This document shows positions 34,899 through 44,939 of a DNA stretch of 64,000 bases, piece after piece. A program made the position numbers and the translations under genes. Every line of letters begins with the position of its first letter. Positions within the stretch are counted from its first letter, which is position 1. Under the pieces are notes generated by a model, which ran no database searches, had not been told where the DNA came from, and saw only the letters and a program-made list of their open reading frames with translations. The stretch comes from Flavobacterium galactosidilyticum (lineage in GTDB: Bacteria; Bacteroidota; Bacteroidia; Flavobacteriales; Flavobacteriaceae), in NCBI RefSeq assembly GCF_020911945.1, contig NZ_CP087135.1:2778001-2842000 (forward strand). Direction: 5' to 3'.

Positions 34899-37800
34899 AT
34901 GAGTTTATCAACTACAAGTATTAGAAGACCAGTAATGACCATCGTCATCAATTTGGCCATTGTGTTATTCGGGATAATAGGATATACTTTTCTGGGCGTT
35001 CGAGAGTTTCCATCCATTGACCCTGCTCAAGTTTCTATTCGTACGAATTACGCTGGTGCAAATGCTGATATTATCGAATCGCAAATTACAGAACCATTAG
35101 AAAAAGCAATCAACTCGATTGACGGAATTCGGAATGTAACTTCTTCAAGTGCGCAAGGAAGCAGTAATATTACTATCGAGTTTAATTTGGATAAAAATCT
35201 GGAAGATGCTGCTAACGATGTTCGTGATAAAGTGTCTCAGGCAGTTCGAAATCTTCCTCAAGATATTGACTCTCCTCCAGTTGTTTCAAAGGCTGATGCC
35301 AATGGTGAAGCAATTATTTCCATGACAGTTCAAAGTGATACTCGAAGTGCGCTAGAACTGAGTGATTATGCTGAAAATGTAATTTCGCAACGTTTAGAAA
35401 CAATTCCTGGCGTAAGTGGTGTCCAAATTTGGGGTCAAAAAAGATACGCAATGCGTTTGTGGATAGATCCTGTAAAGTTAGCTTCTTATGGTTGCACTGT
35501 TTCAGAAGTTCGAAATGCATTGAATAAGCAGAATGTTGAATTACCGTCCGGAAAATTAACCGGCGCTAATACGGAGTTAACTGTAAAAACGGTTGGAAAT
35601 CTTTCTACTGCAGAAGAATTCAATAATATTATCATCCGTTCAGAAGGCGATAAAATTGTTCGCTTGAGCGATATTGGTAGCGCTAGTATTGGTCCAGAAA
35701 ACATCGAAACTAAAATGACACAGTCGGGAACTCCGTTAGTTGGTGTTGCTATTGTTCCACTACCTGGTGCTAATTATTTGGATATTTCCAAAGAATTTTA
35801 CAAAGTTTTTGAAGCTTTGAAAAAGGATTTACCAAAAGATATTAAATTAAACATTGCTATTGACAACACTATTTTTGTCAAAAGATCAGTTATTGAAGTA
35901 GCAGAAACATTAGGGATTTCGATAATTCTGGTAATCTTGATTATCTTTTTATTTTTCAGAGATTGGGCAATTGCATTTAGACCATTAATTGACATTCCTG
36001 TTTCATTAATTGCTACTTTCTTTATTATGTGGCTTTTTGGATTCTCGATAAACGTATTGACTTTACTTGCCATTGTATTAGCAACAGGACTTGTAGTTGA
36101 CGATGGAATTGTAGTTACCGAAAATATTTTTAAGAAAGTAGAAGAAGGAATGACTCCAATCGAGGCTGCAATAAAAGGCTCCAATGAAATCTTTTTTGCA
36201 GTAATCTCTATTTCTGTAACTTTAGCCGCAGTATTCTTGCCTGTGATATTCCTCGAAGGATTTGTTGGTCGATTATTTAGAGAATTTGGCGTCGTAATTG
36301 GCGCAGCGGTTTTGATTTCTGCATTTGTATCACTGACTTTAACACCTATGTTGAATGCCTACTTGATGAAAAGTGGTGAGCAAAAAAAATCAAATTTCTA
36401 TCTTAAAACGGAGCCTTATTTCCAGAGACTAAATAAAGGATATGCTGATTCATTAGCTAAGTTTATGAAAAGAAAATGGTTGAGTTTCCCTATTTTATTG
36501 GTTTGTTTTGGATTGATTTATCTGTTTTTTAATTTGTTACAAAAAGAAACAGCACCGTACGATGACAGAAGTAGTTTTGTGATGCGCATGACTACTCCAG
36601 AAGGCTCTTCTTACGAATACACAGATAGATTTATGCAAGAAATATCAAAATTAGTTGATGATTCTATTGCCGGAAAAAAAGTGAGTTTGGTTATTACCTC
36701 GCCTGGTTTCGGATCTTCATCAGTAAATAGTGGTTTTATTCGCGTTTCTTTAGTAGACCCAAGTGAAAGAACCGATTCTCAAAAAGAAATTGCCGAGAAA
36801 TTAACAAAATGGACTAAACGGTATCCTGAAGCAAAAACTTCCATTATTGAACAACCTACAATTGCAGTAAACAGACGCGGAGGTTTACCAATTCAGTATA
36901 TCATTCAAGCTCCAAATTTTGAAAAACTAAGAGAGAAGATTCCAGTTTTCATGGACGAGGCTGCTAAAAATGAAACATTCTCTATTACTGATGTAAATTT
37001 GAAATTCAATAAACCGGAAATCAACGTAACTATAGATCGTGAAAAAGCAGAAAGTTTAGGAATTTCAGTAATTGATATCGCTCAAACTTTACAGCTATCC
37101 TTAAGTGGACAACGTTTTGGTTACTTCATGAGAAACGGAAAGCAATACCAAGTAATTGGTCAATTTGATCAAAAAGACCGTTCTAAACCTCTAGATTTAA
37201 CTTCTATGTTTGTTAAAAACAATAAAGGAGAATTGATACAAATGGACAATGTTGTCAATGTAGAAGAGCAAAGTAATCCGCCACAATTGTATCACAATAA
37301 TAGGTATTTGTCAGCGACTGTTTCTGCAGGTCTTGCTCCAGGCAAAAGTATCAATGATGGTATTGATGCGATGAATGAAATAAAAGCCAAAGTTTTAGAC
37401 GATACATTCACCACTGATTTAGGTGGAGAATCTAGAGATTTTGTCGAAAGTAGTTCAAATACAGCTTTTGCATTTGGATTAGCTTTATTATTAATTTTCC
37501 TTATTCTATCTGCCCAGTTTGAAAGTTTTATAGATCCATTCATTATTATTTTGACAGTTCCTATGGCAGTCGCAGGTGCATTGTTCTCTTTATGGCTATT
37601 TAATCAAACTTGGAATATCTTTAGCCAAATTGGAACTGTTATGCTTATTGGTTTGGTAACCAAGAACGGAATTCTGATAGTCGAATTTGCTAATCAGCTT
37701 CGAGAACAAGGAAAACCTAAATTAGAGGCAATATTAGAAGCTTCTGAAGCTAGACTTCGTCCTATTTTGATGACCAGTTTAGCAATCTCATTAGGTGCAT

Positions 37801-37994
37801 TACCAATTGCAATTTCATTTGGAGCCGCTTCAACTAGTAGAATGGGAATGGGTGTTGTAATTGTAGGAGGAACTATTTTCTCTTTGGTCTTGACTTTATT
37901 TGTAATTCCAGCGATGTATTTAATGTGGTCTAAAGCAAGAAAACATTATCCAGAATTTGATCATATTGAAGAATATGAAAAAGACGTAAAATAG
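34899..37994 (+). CDS. Efflux RND transporter permease, HAE1 type
   Basis: Complete 1031-residue inner-membrane proton antiporter. TM1 follows the conserved RRPVMTIVINLAI start; the large periplasmic porter loop spans about 35-335. TM4 has the proton-relay Asp pair in GLVVDDGIVVTEN (about 400-412). A second periplasmic loop lies at about 560-865. TM10 has GLVTKNGILIVEFA with the conserved Lys, and TM12 ends near 1015. It starts 60 bases after the adaptor. Sequence signatures are of the multidrug/hydrophobe branch rather than the heavy-metal CusA branch. Substrates cannot be read from the sequence. Confidence 0.95.
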   Translation: MSLSTTSIRRPVMTIVINLAIVLFGIIGYTFLGVREFPSIDPAQVSIRTNYAGANADIIESQITEPLEKAINSIDGIRNVTSSSAQGSSNITIEFNLDKNLEDAANDVRDKVSQAVRNLPQDIDSPPVVSKADANGEAIISMTVQSDTRSALELSDYAENVISQRLETIPGVSGVQIWGQKRYAMRLWIDPVKLASYGCTVSEVRNALNKQNVELPSGKLTGANTELTVKTVGNLSTAEEFNNIIIRSEGDKIVRLSDIGSASIGPENIETKMTQSGTPLVGVAIVPLPGANYLDISKEFYKVFEALKKDLPKDIKLNIAIDNTIFVKRSVIEVAETLGISIILVILIIFLFFRDWAIAFRPLIDIPVSLIATFFIMWLFGFSINVLTLLAIVLATGLVVDDGIVVTENIFKKVEEGMTPIEAAIKGSNEIFFAVISISVTLAAVFLPVIFLEGFVGRLFREFGVVIGAAVLISAFVSLTLTPMLNAYLMKSGEQKKSNFYLKTEPYFQRLNKGYADSLAKFMKRKWLSFPILLVCFGLIYLFFNLLQKETAPYDDRSSFVMRMTTPEGSSYEYTDRFMQEISKLVDDSIAGKKVSLVITSPGFGSSSVNSGFIRVSLVDPSERTDSQKEIAEKLTKWTKRYPEAKTSIIEQPTIAVNRRGGLPIQYIIQAPNFEKLREKIPVFMDEAAKNETFSITDVNLKFNKPEINVTIDREKAESLGISVIDIAQTLQLSLSGQRFGYFMRNGKQYQVIGQFDQKDRSKPLDLTSMFVKNNKGELIQMDNVVNVEEQSNPPQLYHNNRYLSATVSAGLAPGKSINDGIDAMNEIKAKVLDDTFTTDLGGESRDFVESSSNTAFAFGLALLLIFLILSAQFESFIDPFIIILTVPMAVAGALFSLWLFNQTWNIFSQIGTVMLIGLVTKNGILIVEFANQLREQGKPKLEAILEASEARLRPILMTSLAISLGALPIAISFGAASTSRMGMGVVIVGGTIFSLVLTLFVIPAMYLMWSKARKHYPEFDHIEEYEKDVK

Positions 37995-38075
37995 TAATAA
38001 TGAAACTCCACGGCACACATTGATTAATCTGATTTATGTTAGAAAAAATTAATTTGTGTCAAATAAAATATAATT

Positions 38076-39389
38076 ATGATAAATACCAAAATACTGTTTC
38101 GAAGTTTAATTCTATTATTCTTTTTTGTAGTAAAAATAAGCGCGCAAGAAGTTCTTACATTAGAAAATGCAGTAAAAGTTGCATTAGAAAATAATTATGA
38201 AATAAAAATTGCTTCTAATAATTCCCTAATTAGCAAGACAAATGTAACGAGTGGAAATGCAGGAATGCTCCCAAAAGCTACAGCTACAATTACAGATAGT
38301 AACGGTATTCAAAACCTATCGCAAACGCGAGCTGACGGAACTGTTAATGAACTTGATAACGGAAAAAGCAGCAATTTGAATTATGGTATTGGTTTAGATT
38401 GGACCATTTTTGACGGTTTCAAAATGTTTGCTAAACGAGATCAATTAAAAGAGTTGCAGAAATTAGGAGAAGCGCAGCTTAAAATGACAATAATTACAAA
38501 AATTAGTGATGTAAGTGCTACTTATTTTGATTTAGTACAACAGCAACAGCAATTAGCAGCACTGGACACCACAATCGTAATTTCAAATCAGCGTTTGAAT
38601 TTAGCACAAAACCGTTTTTCGATAGGGAAAGCATCTAAATTAGAAGTTTTAAACGCACAAGTAGACTTAAACACTGATAAAGTTGCACTGTTGAGACAGA
38701 AGGAATTGTATGCTAACACTAAGATTATATTAAATCAAATTTTAGCTAGAGATGTAAAAACTGATTTCACTGTAATAGATAATATCACTGTTGATAGCCA
38801 ATTATTACTTCCGGAATTAACGGCTTTAGCTGAAAAACAAAATCCGCAATTAGAAGCCCAAATTATAAACAGAAAAGTTGCAGAATTACAATTAAAACAA
38901 ATAAAAGGAACAAGATATCCTACAGTTAAATTAAACACAGGATACAATTTTTCAGAAAGTAGATCAAGTCTTGGTTTTACAACTCAATCATCAGCCAGAG
39001 GTTTAAATTATGGTTTTAATGCTTCTCTAAATTTATTTGATGGTTTTGCACAAAATAGAAATGAGCAAATAGCTAAAATTCAAATTGACAATTCTAAGTT
39101 GGCATTTGATCAGCAAAACGAACTATTATATTCTCAATTAGCGACATCGTACCAAACCTATTTAACTAATTTAGAACTGATTAATTTAGAAGAAAAAAAC
39201 GAGGCAATTGCAAATCAAAATTTGAATATCACTTTAGACAAATTTAAAATTGGAACGATAACAACTTTAGAATTCAGAACAGCACAATTAAATTATGTAA
39301 ATGCAAAAGTGCGTTATAGTAATGCTCAATTTCAAGCTAAATTATCGGAAATTGCTTTAAAGGAACTTGCTGGAACTATTACATTTTAA
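38076..39389 (+). CDS. TolC-family outer-membrane efflux protein
   Basis: 437-residue outer-membrane duct, third gene of the efflux operon. It has a cleavable signal peptide ending near residue 23 (VVKISAQE) and no lipobox, unlike the OprM/NodT protein at 2856. Two OEP repeats (about 28-210 and 235-435) show the usual long amphipathic helices, with a Gln-rich run QQQQQL at about 154. YGIGLDWTIFDGFKMF and YGFNASLNLFDGFAQN mark the two beta-barrel strand pairs. It lies 81 bases after the permease. Confidence 0.93.
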   Translation: MINTKILFRSLILLFFFVVKISAQEVLTLENAVKVALENNYEIKIASNNSLISKTNVTSGNAGMLPKATATITDSNGIQNLSQTRADGTVNELDNGKSSNLNYGIGLDWTIFDGFKMFAKRDQLKELQKLGEAQLKMTIITKISDVSATYFDLVQQQQQLAALDTTIVISNQRLNLAQNRFSIGKASKLEVLNAQVDLNTDKVALLRQKELYANTKIILNQILARDVKTDFTVIDNITVDSQLLLPELTALAEKQNPQLEAQIINRKVAELQLKQIKGTRYPTVKLNTGYNFSESRSSLGFTTQSSARGLNYGFNASLNLFDGFAQNRNEQIAKIQIDNSKLAFDQQNELLYSQLATSYQTYLTNLELINLEEKNEAIANQNLNITLDKFKIGTITTLEFRTAQLNYVNAKVRYSNAQFQAKLSEIALKELAGTITF

Positions 39390-39571
39390 AAGATATAAAA
39401 GGTTTCGAATGTTCTTATTAATTCATATACTTTTAAATAATTTAATTCACTGCTCTCCTCCTTTTCATTTAGGTTTCCACTTAAAAAGTTAGTATATAAA
39501 ATACACACTTAGTTGTATCAAGGAATTAGAAAAAACCAAAAAAAATGTTTCTTTCTACAACATGCAATCCT

Positions 39572-39579
39572 TATATTTG
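39572..39579 (+). promoter_or_regulatory. -7 promoter element of pheT
   Basis: TATATTTG is a full match to TAnnTTTG, 21 bases before ATG 39601. Confidence 0.68.
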
Positions 39580-39600
39580 CAAACTCATTAAAATTCACAG

Positions 39601-42021
39601 ATGAAAATATCTTACAACTGGTTAAAGCAGTTCATTAAAATAGACTCGAATTCCGAAGAAACAGCGGCTTTACTAACCGATTTAGGTCTTGAAGTAGAAA
39701 TTGTTGATAAATACCAATCGGTAAAAGGCGGATTAGAAGGCATCGTTGTAGGACACGTACTTACTTGTATTCAGCATCCGGATGCTGATCGATTGAAAAT
39801 AACTACAGTCGATTTAGGAACTGGTATTCCCGTACAAATTGTATGTGGTGCAAGCAATGTTGCTGCAGGACAAAAAGTACCTGTTGCGACTATTGGAACT
39901 GTATTATACGACAAAGAAGGTGTTGCTTTTACAATCAAAAAAGGAAAAATACGAGGACAAGAAAGCCACGGAATGATTTGCGCTGAAGATGAATTAGGTC
40001 TTGGTGAAGGTCATGATGGTATTATGGTTCTTGATGACGAACTAGTACCGGGAACTCTTGCAGCTACTGTATTCAAAATTGAGAATGATGAAGTATTCGA
40101 AATTGGATTAACTCCCAATCGCGCTGATGCGATGAGTCATTTAGGGACAGCTCGTGATTTGAGAGCAGGTATGATCCAAAATGGTACAAACGTTGAACTG
40201 ATAACTCCTTCAGTAAGTAATTTTAGAGTTGATAAAAGAACTTTAAAAATTGATATTGACGTCAAAGAGCCTAAACTAGCTCCTAGATATTGCGGTGTAA
40301 CTATTTCAGGAATCGAAGTTAAAGCTTCTCCAGCATGGTTACAAAATAGATTAAAAGCTATTGGATTAAGTCCAAAAAACAATATTGTCGATGTTACAAA
40401 TTATGTGTTACATGAATTAGGACAGCCACTTCATGCTTTTGATGCATCAAAAATTAATGGCAAAATCATTGTGCAAACACTTCCGACGGGAACTAAGTTT
40501 GTTACTCTTGACGATGTTGAAAGAACATTGCATGAAGAAGATTTGATGATTTGTGACGAAAAAGGTCCCTTATGTATCGCTGGAGTTTTTGGTGGTAAAA
40601 AATCGGGAGTTTCTGAGAATACCAGTTCTATCTTCTTAGAAAGCGCGTACTTCAATCCAGTTACTATCCGTAAATCAGCTAAAAGACATCAGTTAAACAC
40701 GGACGCATCTTTTAGATTTGAAAGAGGTATTGACCCAACTATTACGGAGTATGCTTTAAAACGTGCTGCTTTATTAATTCAAGAAGTTGCAGGTGGTGAA
40801 ATCACATCAGATTTAATCAACGTTTATCCAAAGAAAATTGAGGATTTCTCAGTTTTTCTAAACTTTAGTAAAGCAGCTAAAATTATAGGTGAGGAATTAC
40901 CAAAAGACACTATTAAGAAGATATTAGTTTCATTAGACATTAAAGTAAATAGTGTTTCTGACGCTGGTTTAGGATTAACAATTCCTGCTTACCGCGTTGA
41001 CGTACAAAGAGAAATCGATGTGATTGAAGAAATATTGAGAGTCTATGGATACAACAATATTAAGTTTTCTAAAAAAGTAAACGCTACCGTTTCTAATTCA
41101 CCACGAAACGAAGATTACAAAGTACAAAATGTAATTGCTACACAATTAAATTCACAAGGATTTAATGAAATGATGGCTAACTCATTGACTACAGCTACTT
41201 ATGTTGAACTTTCAGAGGAATTAAATCCTTCGCATAATGTCACAATGCTTAATCCGTTGAGTGCTGATTTAGCAACGATGAGACAATCATTATTATTTTC
41301 AGGATTAGAAGTAGTTTCTTATAATATCAATCGAAAAAATGCCGATTTAAAATTATTTGAATTTGGGAAAACATACCATAACTATCTTGCTGGTTACGAA
41401 GAGATAAAACATTTAAGTTTATTTCTAACGGGTAGCAGAAATCAGGAAAGTTGGACTGGCGCTCAAAAGCCATCTGATTTTTTCTTATTCAAGGGCTATG
41501 TAACTGGAATACTTTCTAGATTAGGCATCACAAAAACTCAAAATGTACCATCAACTTCAGATGTATTCTCAGAAGGAATCGCGATTGCAATTGGTAATGA
41601 TACATTGGTAGAGTTAGGAGTAGTAAAAAAATCAATATTAAAACATTTTGGAATCAAGCAAGAAGTTTTTTACGCTGATTTTAATTGGGCTTTAATTTTA
41701 AAATTAATTGCTACTAAAATAAAATATACAGAGATTCCTAAATATCCAGAAGTGCGAAGAGATTTAGCTTTGTTGATTGACCAAAATGTATCTTACGAGA
41801 GTATTTACAATATTGCTAAACAAACGGAAAAAGCACTTTTAAAAGACATTAATTTATTTGATGTTTACGAAGGACAAAATCTTCCGGAAGGTAAAAAATC
41901 ATACGCATTGCGTTTCACTATTCAAGACAATTCAAAAACATTGACCGATACTCAAATTGATAAAATTATGAGTAAATTGCAAAATAATTTTGAAACAGAA
42001 CTTGGTGCAAGTTTAAGATAA
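39601..42021 (+). CDS. pheT: Phenylalanine--tRNA ligase beta subunit
   Basis: Charges tRNA-Phe as an alpha2-beta2 enzyme; this subunit carries tRNA binding and editing. The 806-residue protein begins MKISYNWLKQFI and has the EMAP-like tRNA-binding domain (about 40-155, VGHVLTCIQHPDADRLKI), the B3/4 editing domain (about 210-390), the B5 domain (about 400-475), the catalytic-like core (about 490-680) and the C-terminal anticodon-binding FDX-ACB domain (YPEVRRDLALLIDQNV, about 715-806). The alpha-subunit gene pheS is not adjacent, so the two subunits are encoded apart. Single-gene unit with its own promoter and terminator. Confidence 0.96.
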   Translation: MKISYNWLKQFIKIDSNSEETAALLTDLGLEVEIVDKYQSVKGGLEGIVVGHVLTCIQHPDADRLKITTVDLGTGIPVQIVCGASNVAAGQKVPVATIGTVLYDKEGVAFTIKKGKIRGQESHGMICAEDELGLGEGHDGIMVLDDELVPGTLAATVFKIENDEVFEIGLTPNRADAMSHLGTARDLRAGMIQNGTNVELITPSVSNFRVDKRTLKIDIDVKEPKLAPRYCGVTISGIEVKASPAWLQNRLKAIGLSPKNNIVDVTNYVLHELGQPLHAFDASKINGKIIVQTLPTGTKFVTLDDVERTLHEEDLMICDEKGPLCIAGVFGGKKSGVSENTSSIFLESAYFNPVTIRKSAKRHQLNTDASFRFERGIDPTITEYALKRAALLIQEVAGGEITSDLINVYPKKIEDFSVFLNFSKAAKIIGEELPKDTIKKILVSLDIKVNSVSDAGLGLTIPAYRVDVQREIDVIEEILRVYGYNNIKFSKKVNATVSNSPRNEDYKVQNVIATQLNSQGFNEMMANSLTTATYVELSEELNPSHNVTMLNPLSADLATMRQSLLFSGLEVVSYNINRKNADLKLFEFGKTYHNYLAGYEEIKHLSLFLTGSRNQESWTGAQKPSDFFLFKGYVTGILSRLGITKTQNVPSTSDVFSEGIAIAIGNDTLVELGVVKKSILKHFGIKQEVFYADFNWALILKLIATKIKYTEIPKYPEVRRDLALLIDQNVSYESIYNIAKQTEKALLKDINLFDVYEGQNLPEGKKSYALRFTIQDNSKTLTDTQIDKIMSKLQNNFETELGASLR

Positions 42022-42036
42022 TTTTTTTTTTTTTTG

Positions 42037-42070
42037 AAATCCCATTCGCTCCGGTGAATGGGATTTTTTT
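42037..42070 (+). terminator. Rho-independent terminator of pheT
   Basis: AAATCCCATTC / GAATGGGATTT (42037-42047, 42056-42066) is an 11-bp perfect stem with an 8-base loop, followed by T7. A run of 14 T (42022-42035) lies between the stop codon and the stem. Confidence 0.92.
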
Positions 42071-42076
42071 ATACAG

Positions 42077-42105
42077 AAAAGGCTCTGCAAATCGCAGAGC
42101 CTTTT
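42077..42105. terminator. Second hairpin, terminator of the fasciclin gene
   Basis: AAAAGGCTCTGC / GCAGAGCCTTTT (42077-42088, 42094-42105) is a 12-bp perfect stem. It ends the minus-strand fasciclin gene and may back up the pheT terminator. Confidence 0.88.
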
Positions 42106-42134
42106 CATTACAAAAACATCAACCTATAAACAAA

Positions 42135-42689
42135 CTAACTTTTTGGTAATACTACGGCGTCAATTACATGAATTACGCCGTTTGATTGGTTTACATCGGC
42201 AATAGTTACTTTAGCACTATTTCCGTTCTCATCCGTAATGTATAAATTTTTTCCTTTCATCCAAGCAGTCAAAGTTCCACCACTAACTGTTTTCATAATT
42301 GCTTTCCCCTTTCCCATTTTAATAGCTTTAGCTACATCCGTTGAATTCATTTTTCCTGCTACAACATGATACGTCAAGATTGTTTGTAACATTTTCATAT
42401 TTTCTGGCATCAATAAAGTCTCAACTGTTCCCTTTGGTAATTTATCAAATGCAGCGTTTGTTGGGGCAAAAACGGTGAATGGTCCTTTACTTTGTAATGT
42501 TTCTACTAATCCTGCTGCTTTAACAGCCGCAACAAGCGTAGTATGATCTTTTGAGTTTACAGCGTTTTCTATGATGTTTTTAGTTGGATACATTGCTGCT
42601 CCACCAACCATTTTTGTTTTTTGAGCAAATGATGTAGCTCCAAATACTAATGCTATAAAAGCAACTGATAAAAATTTTCTAGTGTTCAT
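42135..42689 (-). CDS. Fasciclin (FAS1) domain exported protein
   Basis: 184-residue secreted or periplasmic protein: signal peptide to about residue 22 (VFGATSFAQ), then one FAS1 domain (about 45-182). The H1 and H2 motifs of FAS1 are visible: GPFTVFAPTNAAFDKLP (about 88-104) and DVNQSNGVIHVIDAVVLP at the end, with LTYHVVAGK (about 126-134) between them. FAS1 domains mediate adhesion or bind small ligands; no specific role is known for the single-domain bacterial form. No clear TAnnTTTG element is visible upstream, so its expression may depend on another sigma factor. Confidence 0.93.
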   Translation of the reverse strand: MNTRKFLSVAFIALVFGATSFAQKTKMVGGAAMYPTKNIIENAVNSKDHTTLVAAVKAAGLVETLQSKGPFTVFAPTNAAFDKLPKGTVETLLMPENMKMLQTILTYHVVAGKMNSTDVAKAIKMGKGKAIMKTVSGGTLTAWMKGKNLYITDENGNSAKVTIADVNQSNGVIHVIDAVVLPKS

Positions 42690-42837
42690 AATAATCTATT
42701 TTTTAAGTTATATAAAGTCATTTACGCACTAAGATTGAGTTTGGTTTTAAAAAAATGAAAATATTTTTTAAATTATTGATTACTAATTAGTTATTAATTA
42801 TTATTTTTTACCCTTATGAAAATATAAAGTTCTACAA

Positions 42838-42925
42838 TAGCCCCGATTGAAGCGCTATCCTGTTATAAAGCTTAGAGCCTTCGAAAGGCTAGAAGTTTTA
42901 TAAAAGATATAGCGCAAAGCGGGAT
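42838..42925 (+). ncRNA. Structured intergenic element, copy 1 (Flavo-1-like)
   Basis: An 88-base element running TAGCCCCGATTGAA ... AAAGCGGGAT. It folds as nested helices on the plus strand: CCCG (42842-42845) with CGGG (42920-42923), GCGCTAT (42852-42858) with ATAGCGC (42909-42915), TTATAAA (42863-42869) with TTTATAA (42897-42903), and an apical AGCCTT-cga-AAGGCT (42876-42890). From memory the border sequences resemble the Flavo-1 RNA motif of Flavobacteria. A second copy with the same length lies at 45082-45169. It stands in a gap of 352 bases with no gene; the rest of that gap (42690-42837) shows nothing I recognise. Confidence 0.65.
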
Positions 42926-42985
42926 TACTCATGAATTGAAAAAAGATTGCCGTGCTCTAAAAGAAACAGCAGAACATTTTAAAGC

Positions 42986-43013
42986 AAAAAAAAAACTCCA
43001 CATTGCTGTGGAG
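42986..43013 (-). terminator. Terminator of rpsA
   Basis: CTCCACA / TGTGGAG (42996-43002, 43007-43013) forms a 7-bp stem. On the minus strand it is followed by a run of ten T (plus-strand A tract 42986-42995). Confidence 0.88.
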
Positions 43014-43041
43014 CTTTCTATATTTAAAAAATTTCAAGAAA

Positions 43042-44820
43042 TTATTTTTTCTCTGATTTTTCCATTTTAGCTTTCAATGCAGCTAACATATCATTGTTAT
43101 CACCTAAAGTTGCAGCTGGTGCATTTGTAGATGAGTTAGATGAAGTGTTTTCAGTCGCAGTTTTCACATTTTTCTCTTCTTCTTCACGGAAGATAGCTGT
43201 GTGAGATGCAACTACTCTTTTAAATTCTTTGTTGAATTCAATTACTTTAAAATCAGCAGAATCTCCTTTTTTCAATTTCTTTCCGTCTTCTTTTTCAAGG
43301 TGACGAGTAGGAATGAAAGCAACGATATCATCTCCGAATTCTACAGTAGCTCCTTTGTCAACAATTTCAGAAATTTCACCATTGTGGATAGTTCCTACAG
43401 CGAAAGAATCTTCATACTGATCCCAAGGATTAGCAGTTGTTTGTTTGTGACCTAAAGATAATTTACGTCCATCAACATCTAACTCTAATACTACTACGTC
43501 AAGTTTTTCACCAACATTTACAAATTCAGATGGGTGTTTGATTTTCTTAGTCCAAGAAAGATCAGAAATGTAGATTAATCCATCAATTCCTTCTTCTAAT
43601 TCTACGAAAATACCAAAGTTTGTAAAGTTTCTAACGATACCTGTATGTTTAGAACCTACTGGGTATTTAGCAGTGATATCAGTCCAAGGATCTTGAGACA
43701 ATTGTTTGATACCTAATGACATTTTACGGTCATCTCTATCTAAAGTTAAGATAACAGCCTCAACAACATCACCTACTTTTACGAAATCTTGAGCAGAACG
43801 TAAATGAGTAGACCAAGACATTTCAGAAACGTGGATTAAACCTTCAACACCTTCAGCAACTTCGATAAATGCACCGTAATCAGCGATTACAACTACTTTA
43901 CCTTTTACTTTGTCTCCAATTGCTAATTTAGCATCTAGAGCATCCCAAGGGTGAGCGTTTAATTGTTTCAATCCTAATTGAATTCTTGTTTTCTCATCAT
44001 CGAAATCAAGGATTACAACGTTTAATTTTTGATCTAATTCAAGAACTTCAGATGGGTGGTTGATTCTAGACCAAGAAAGGTCAGTAATGTGAATCAATCC
44101 ATCAACTCCACCTAAGTCAATAAAGACACCGTAAGAAGTAATGTTTTTAACAACACCTTCTAATACTTGACCTTTTTGTAATTGACCGATAATTTCTTTT
44201 TTCTGGATTTCGATATCCGCTTCAATAAGCGCTTTATGCGAAACAACAACATTTTTGAATTCGTGGTTGATTTTCACAACTTTAAATTCCATCATTTTGT
44301 TTACATATACATCGTAGTCTCTAATTGGTTTAACATCAATTTGAGATCCTGGTAAAAACGCTTCAATTCCGAAAACGTCAACGATCATACCACCTTTAGT
44401 TCTGCATTTTACAAAACCATTAACGATTTCTCCTGTTTCGTTAGCCGAAATAACTCTATCCCATGATTTGATAGTACGTGCTTTTCTGTGAGATAAAACT
44501 AATTGACCAGTTTTGTCCTCACGGATGTCGATTAATACTTCAACAGTATCACCTACTTTTAATGCTGGGTTGTAACGGAATTCGTTTAATGAAATAACAC
44601 CTTCCGATTTTGCGTTGATATCAACGATAACGTCTCTATCTGTAATTCTAACAACTACTCCATCTACCACTTCTTCTTGATCAGTAGCGATAAAAGTTTT
44701 TGAAACTAGTTCTTCGAATTCTAATAAGTTTTTCTCATCAACTGCATCAATACCTTCTTCGAAATTGTGCCAGTTAAAATTTGCTAAAAACTCTTCTTGT
44801 GATTTTACTTGTTCAGACAT
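43042..44820 (-). CDS. rpsA: 30S ribosomal protein S1
   Basis: Binds mRNA on the small ribosomal subunit and helps initiation, which matters in Bacteroidetes, where Shine-Dalgarno sequences are rarely used. The 592 residues hold six S1 (OB-fold) repeats starting near residues 45, 130, 215, 300, 385 and 475. Repeats 3-5 show the strict form (YGVFIDLGGVDGLIHITDLSW and two like it). Repeats 1, 2 and 6 are divergent, as in E. coli S1, where the first two bind the ribosome. The Ser/Asn/Thr-rich tail (about 550-580) is lineage-typical. It has a strong promoter with a leader of about 115 bases (44940-44970), and structured elements flank the gene on both sides. Confidence 0.96.
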   Translation of the reverse strand: MSEQVKSQEEFLANFNWHNFEEGIDAVDEKNLLEFEELVSKTFIATDQEEVVDGVVVRITDRDVIVDINAKSEGVISLNEFRYNPALKVGDTVEVLIDIREDKTGQLVLSHRKARTIKSWDRVISANETGEIVNGFVKCRTKGGMIVDVFGIEAFLPGSQIDVKPIRDYDVYVNKMMEFKVVKINHEFKNVVVSHKALIEADIEIQKKEIIGQLQKGQVLEGVVKNITSYGVFIDLGGVDGLIHITDLSWSRINHPSEVLELDQKLNVVILDFDDEKTRIQLGLKQLNAHPWDALDAKLAIGDKVKGKVVVIADYGAFIEVAEGVEGLIHVSEMSWSTHLRSAQDFVKVGDVVEAVILTLDRDDRKMSLGIKQLSQDPWTDITAKYPVGSKHTGIVRNFTNFGIFVELEEGIDGLIYISDLSWTKKIKHPSEFVNVGEKLDVVVLELDVDGRKLSLGHKQTTANPWDQYEDSFAVGTIHNGEISEIVDKGATVEFGDDIVAFIPTRHLEKEDGKKLKKGDSADFKVIEFNKEFKRVVASHTAIFREEEEKNVKTATENTSSNSSTNAPAATLGDNNDMLAALKAKMEKSEKK

Positions 44821-44939
44821 GCTGATTAAAAATTTGTATTCTGTATTCTCTCGAGTTTCTTAATGCGATAGAAAACAGCAGAAGTTGTTTGTATAATTAG
44901 TTGATACCTAAAGGAAACTCTTATTCACCAAAAGGTTTG

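Noticed and set aside
42022..42035. A run of 14 T after pheT as a possible phase-variable tract
   Set aside because: It lies after the stop codon and before a terminator, so slippage would not change a protein; more likely part of the termination region.
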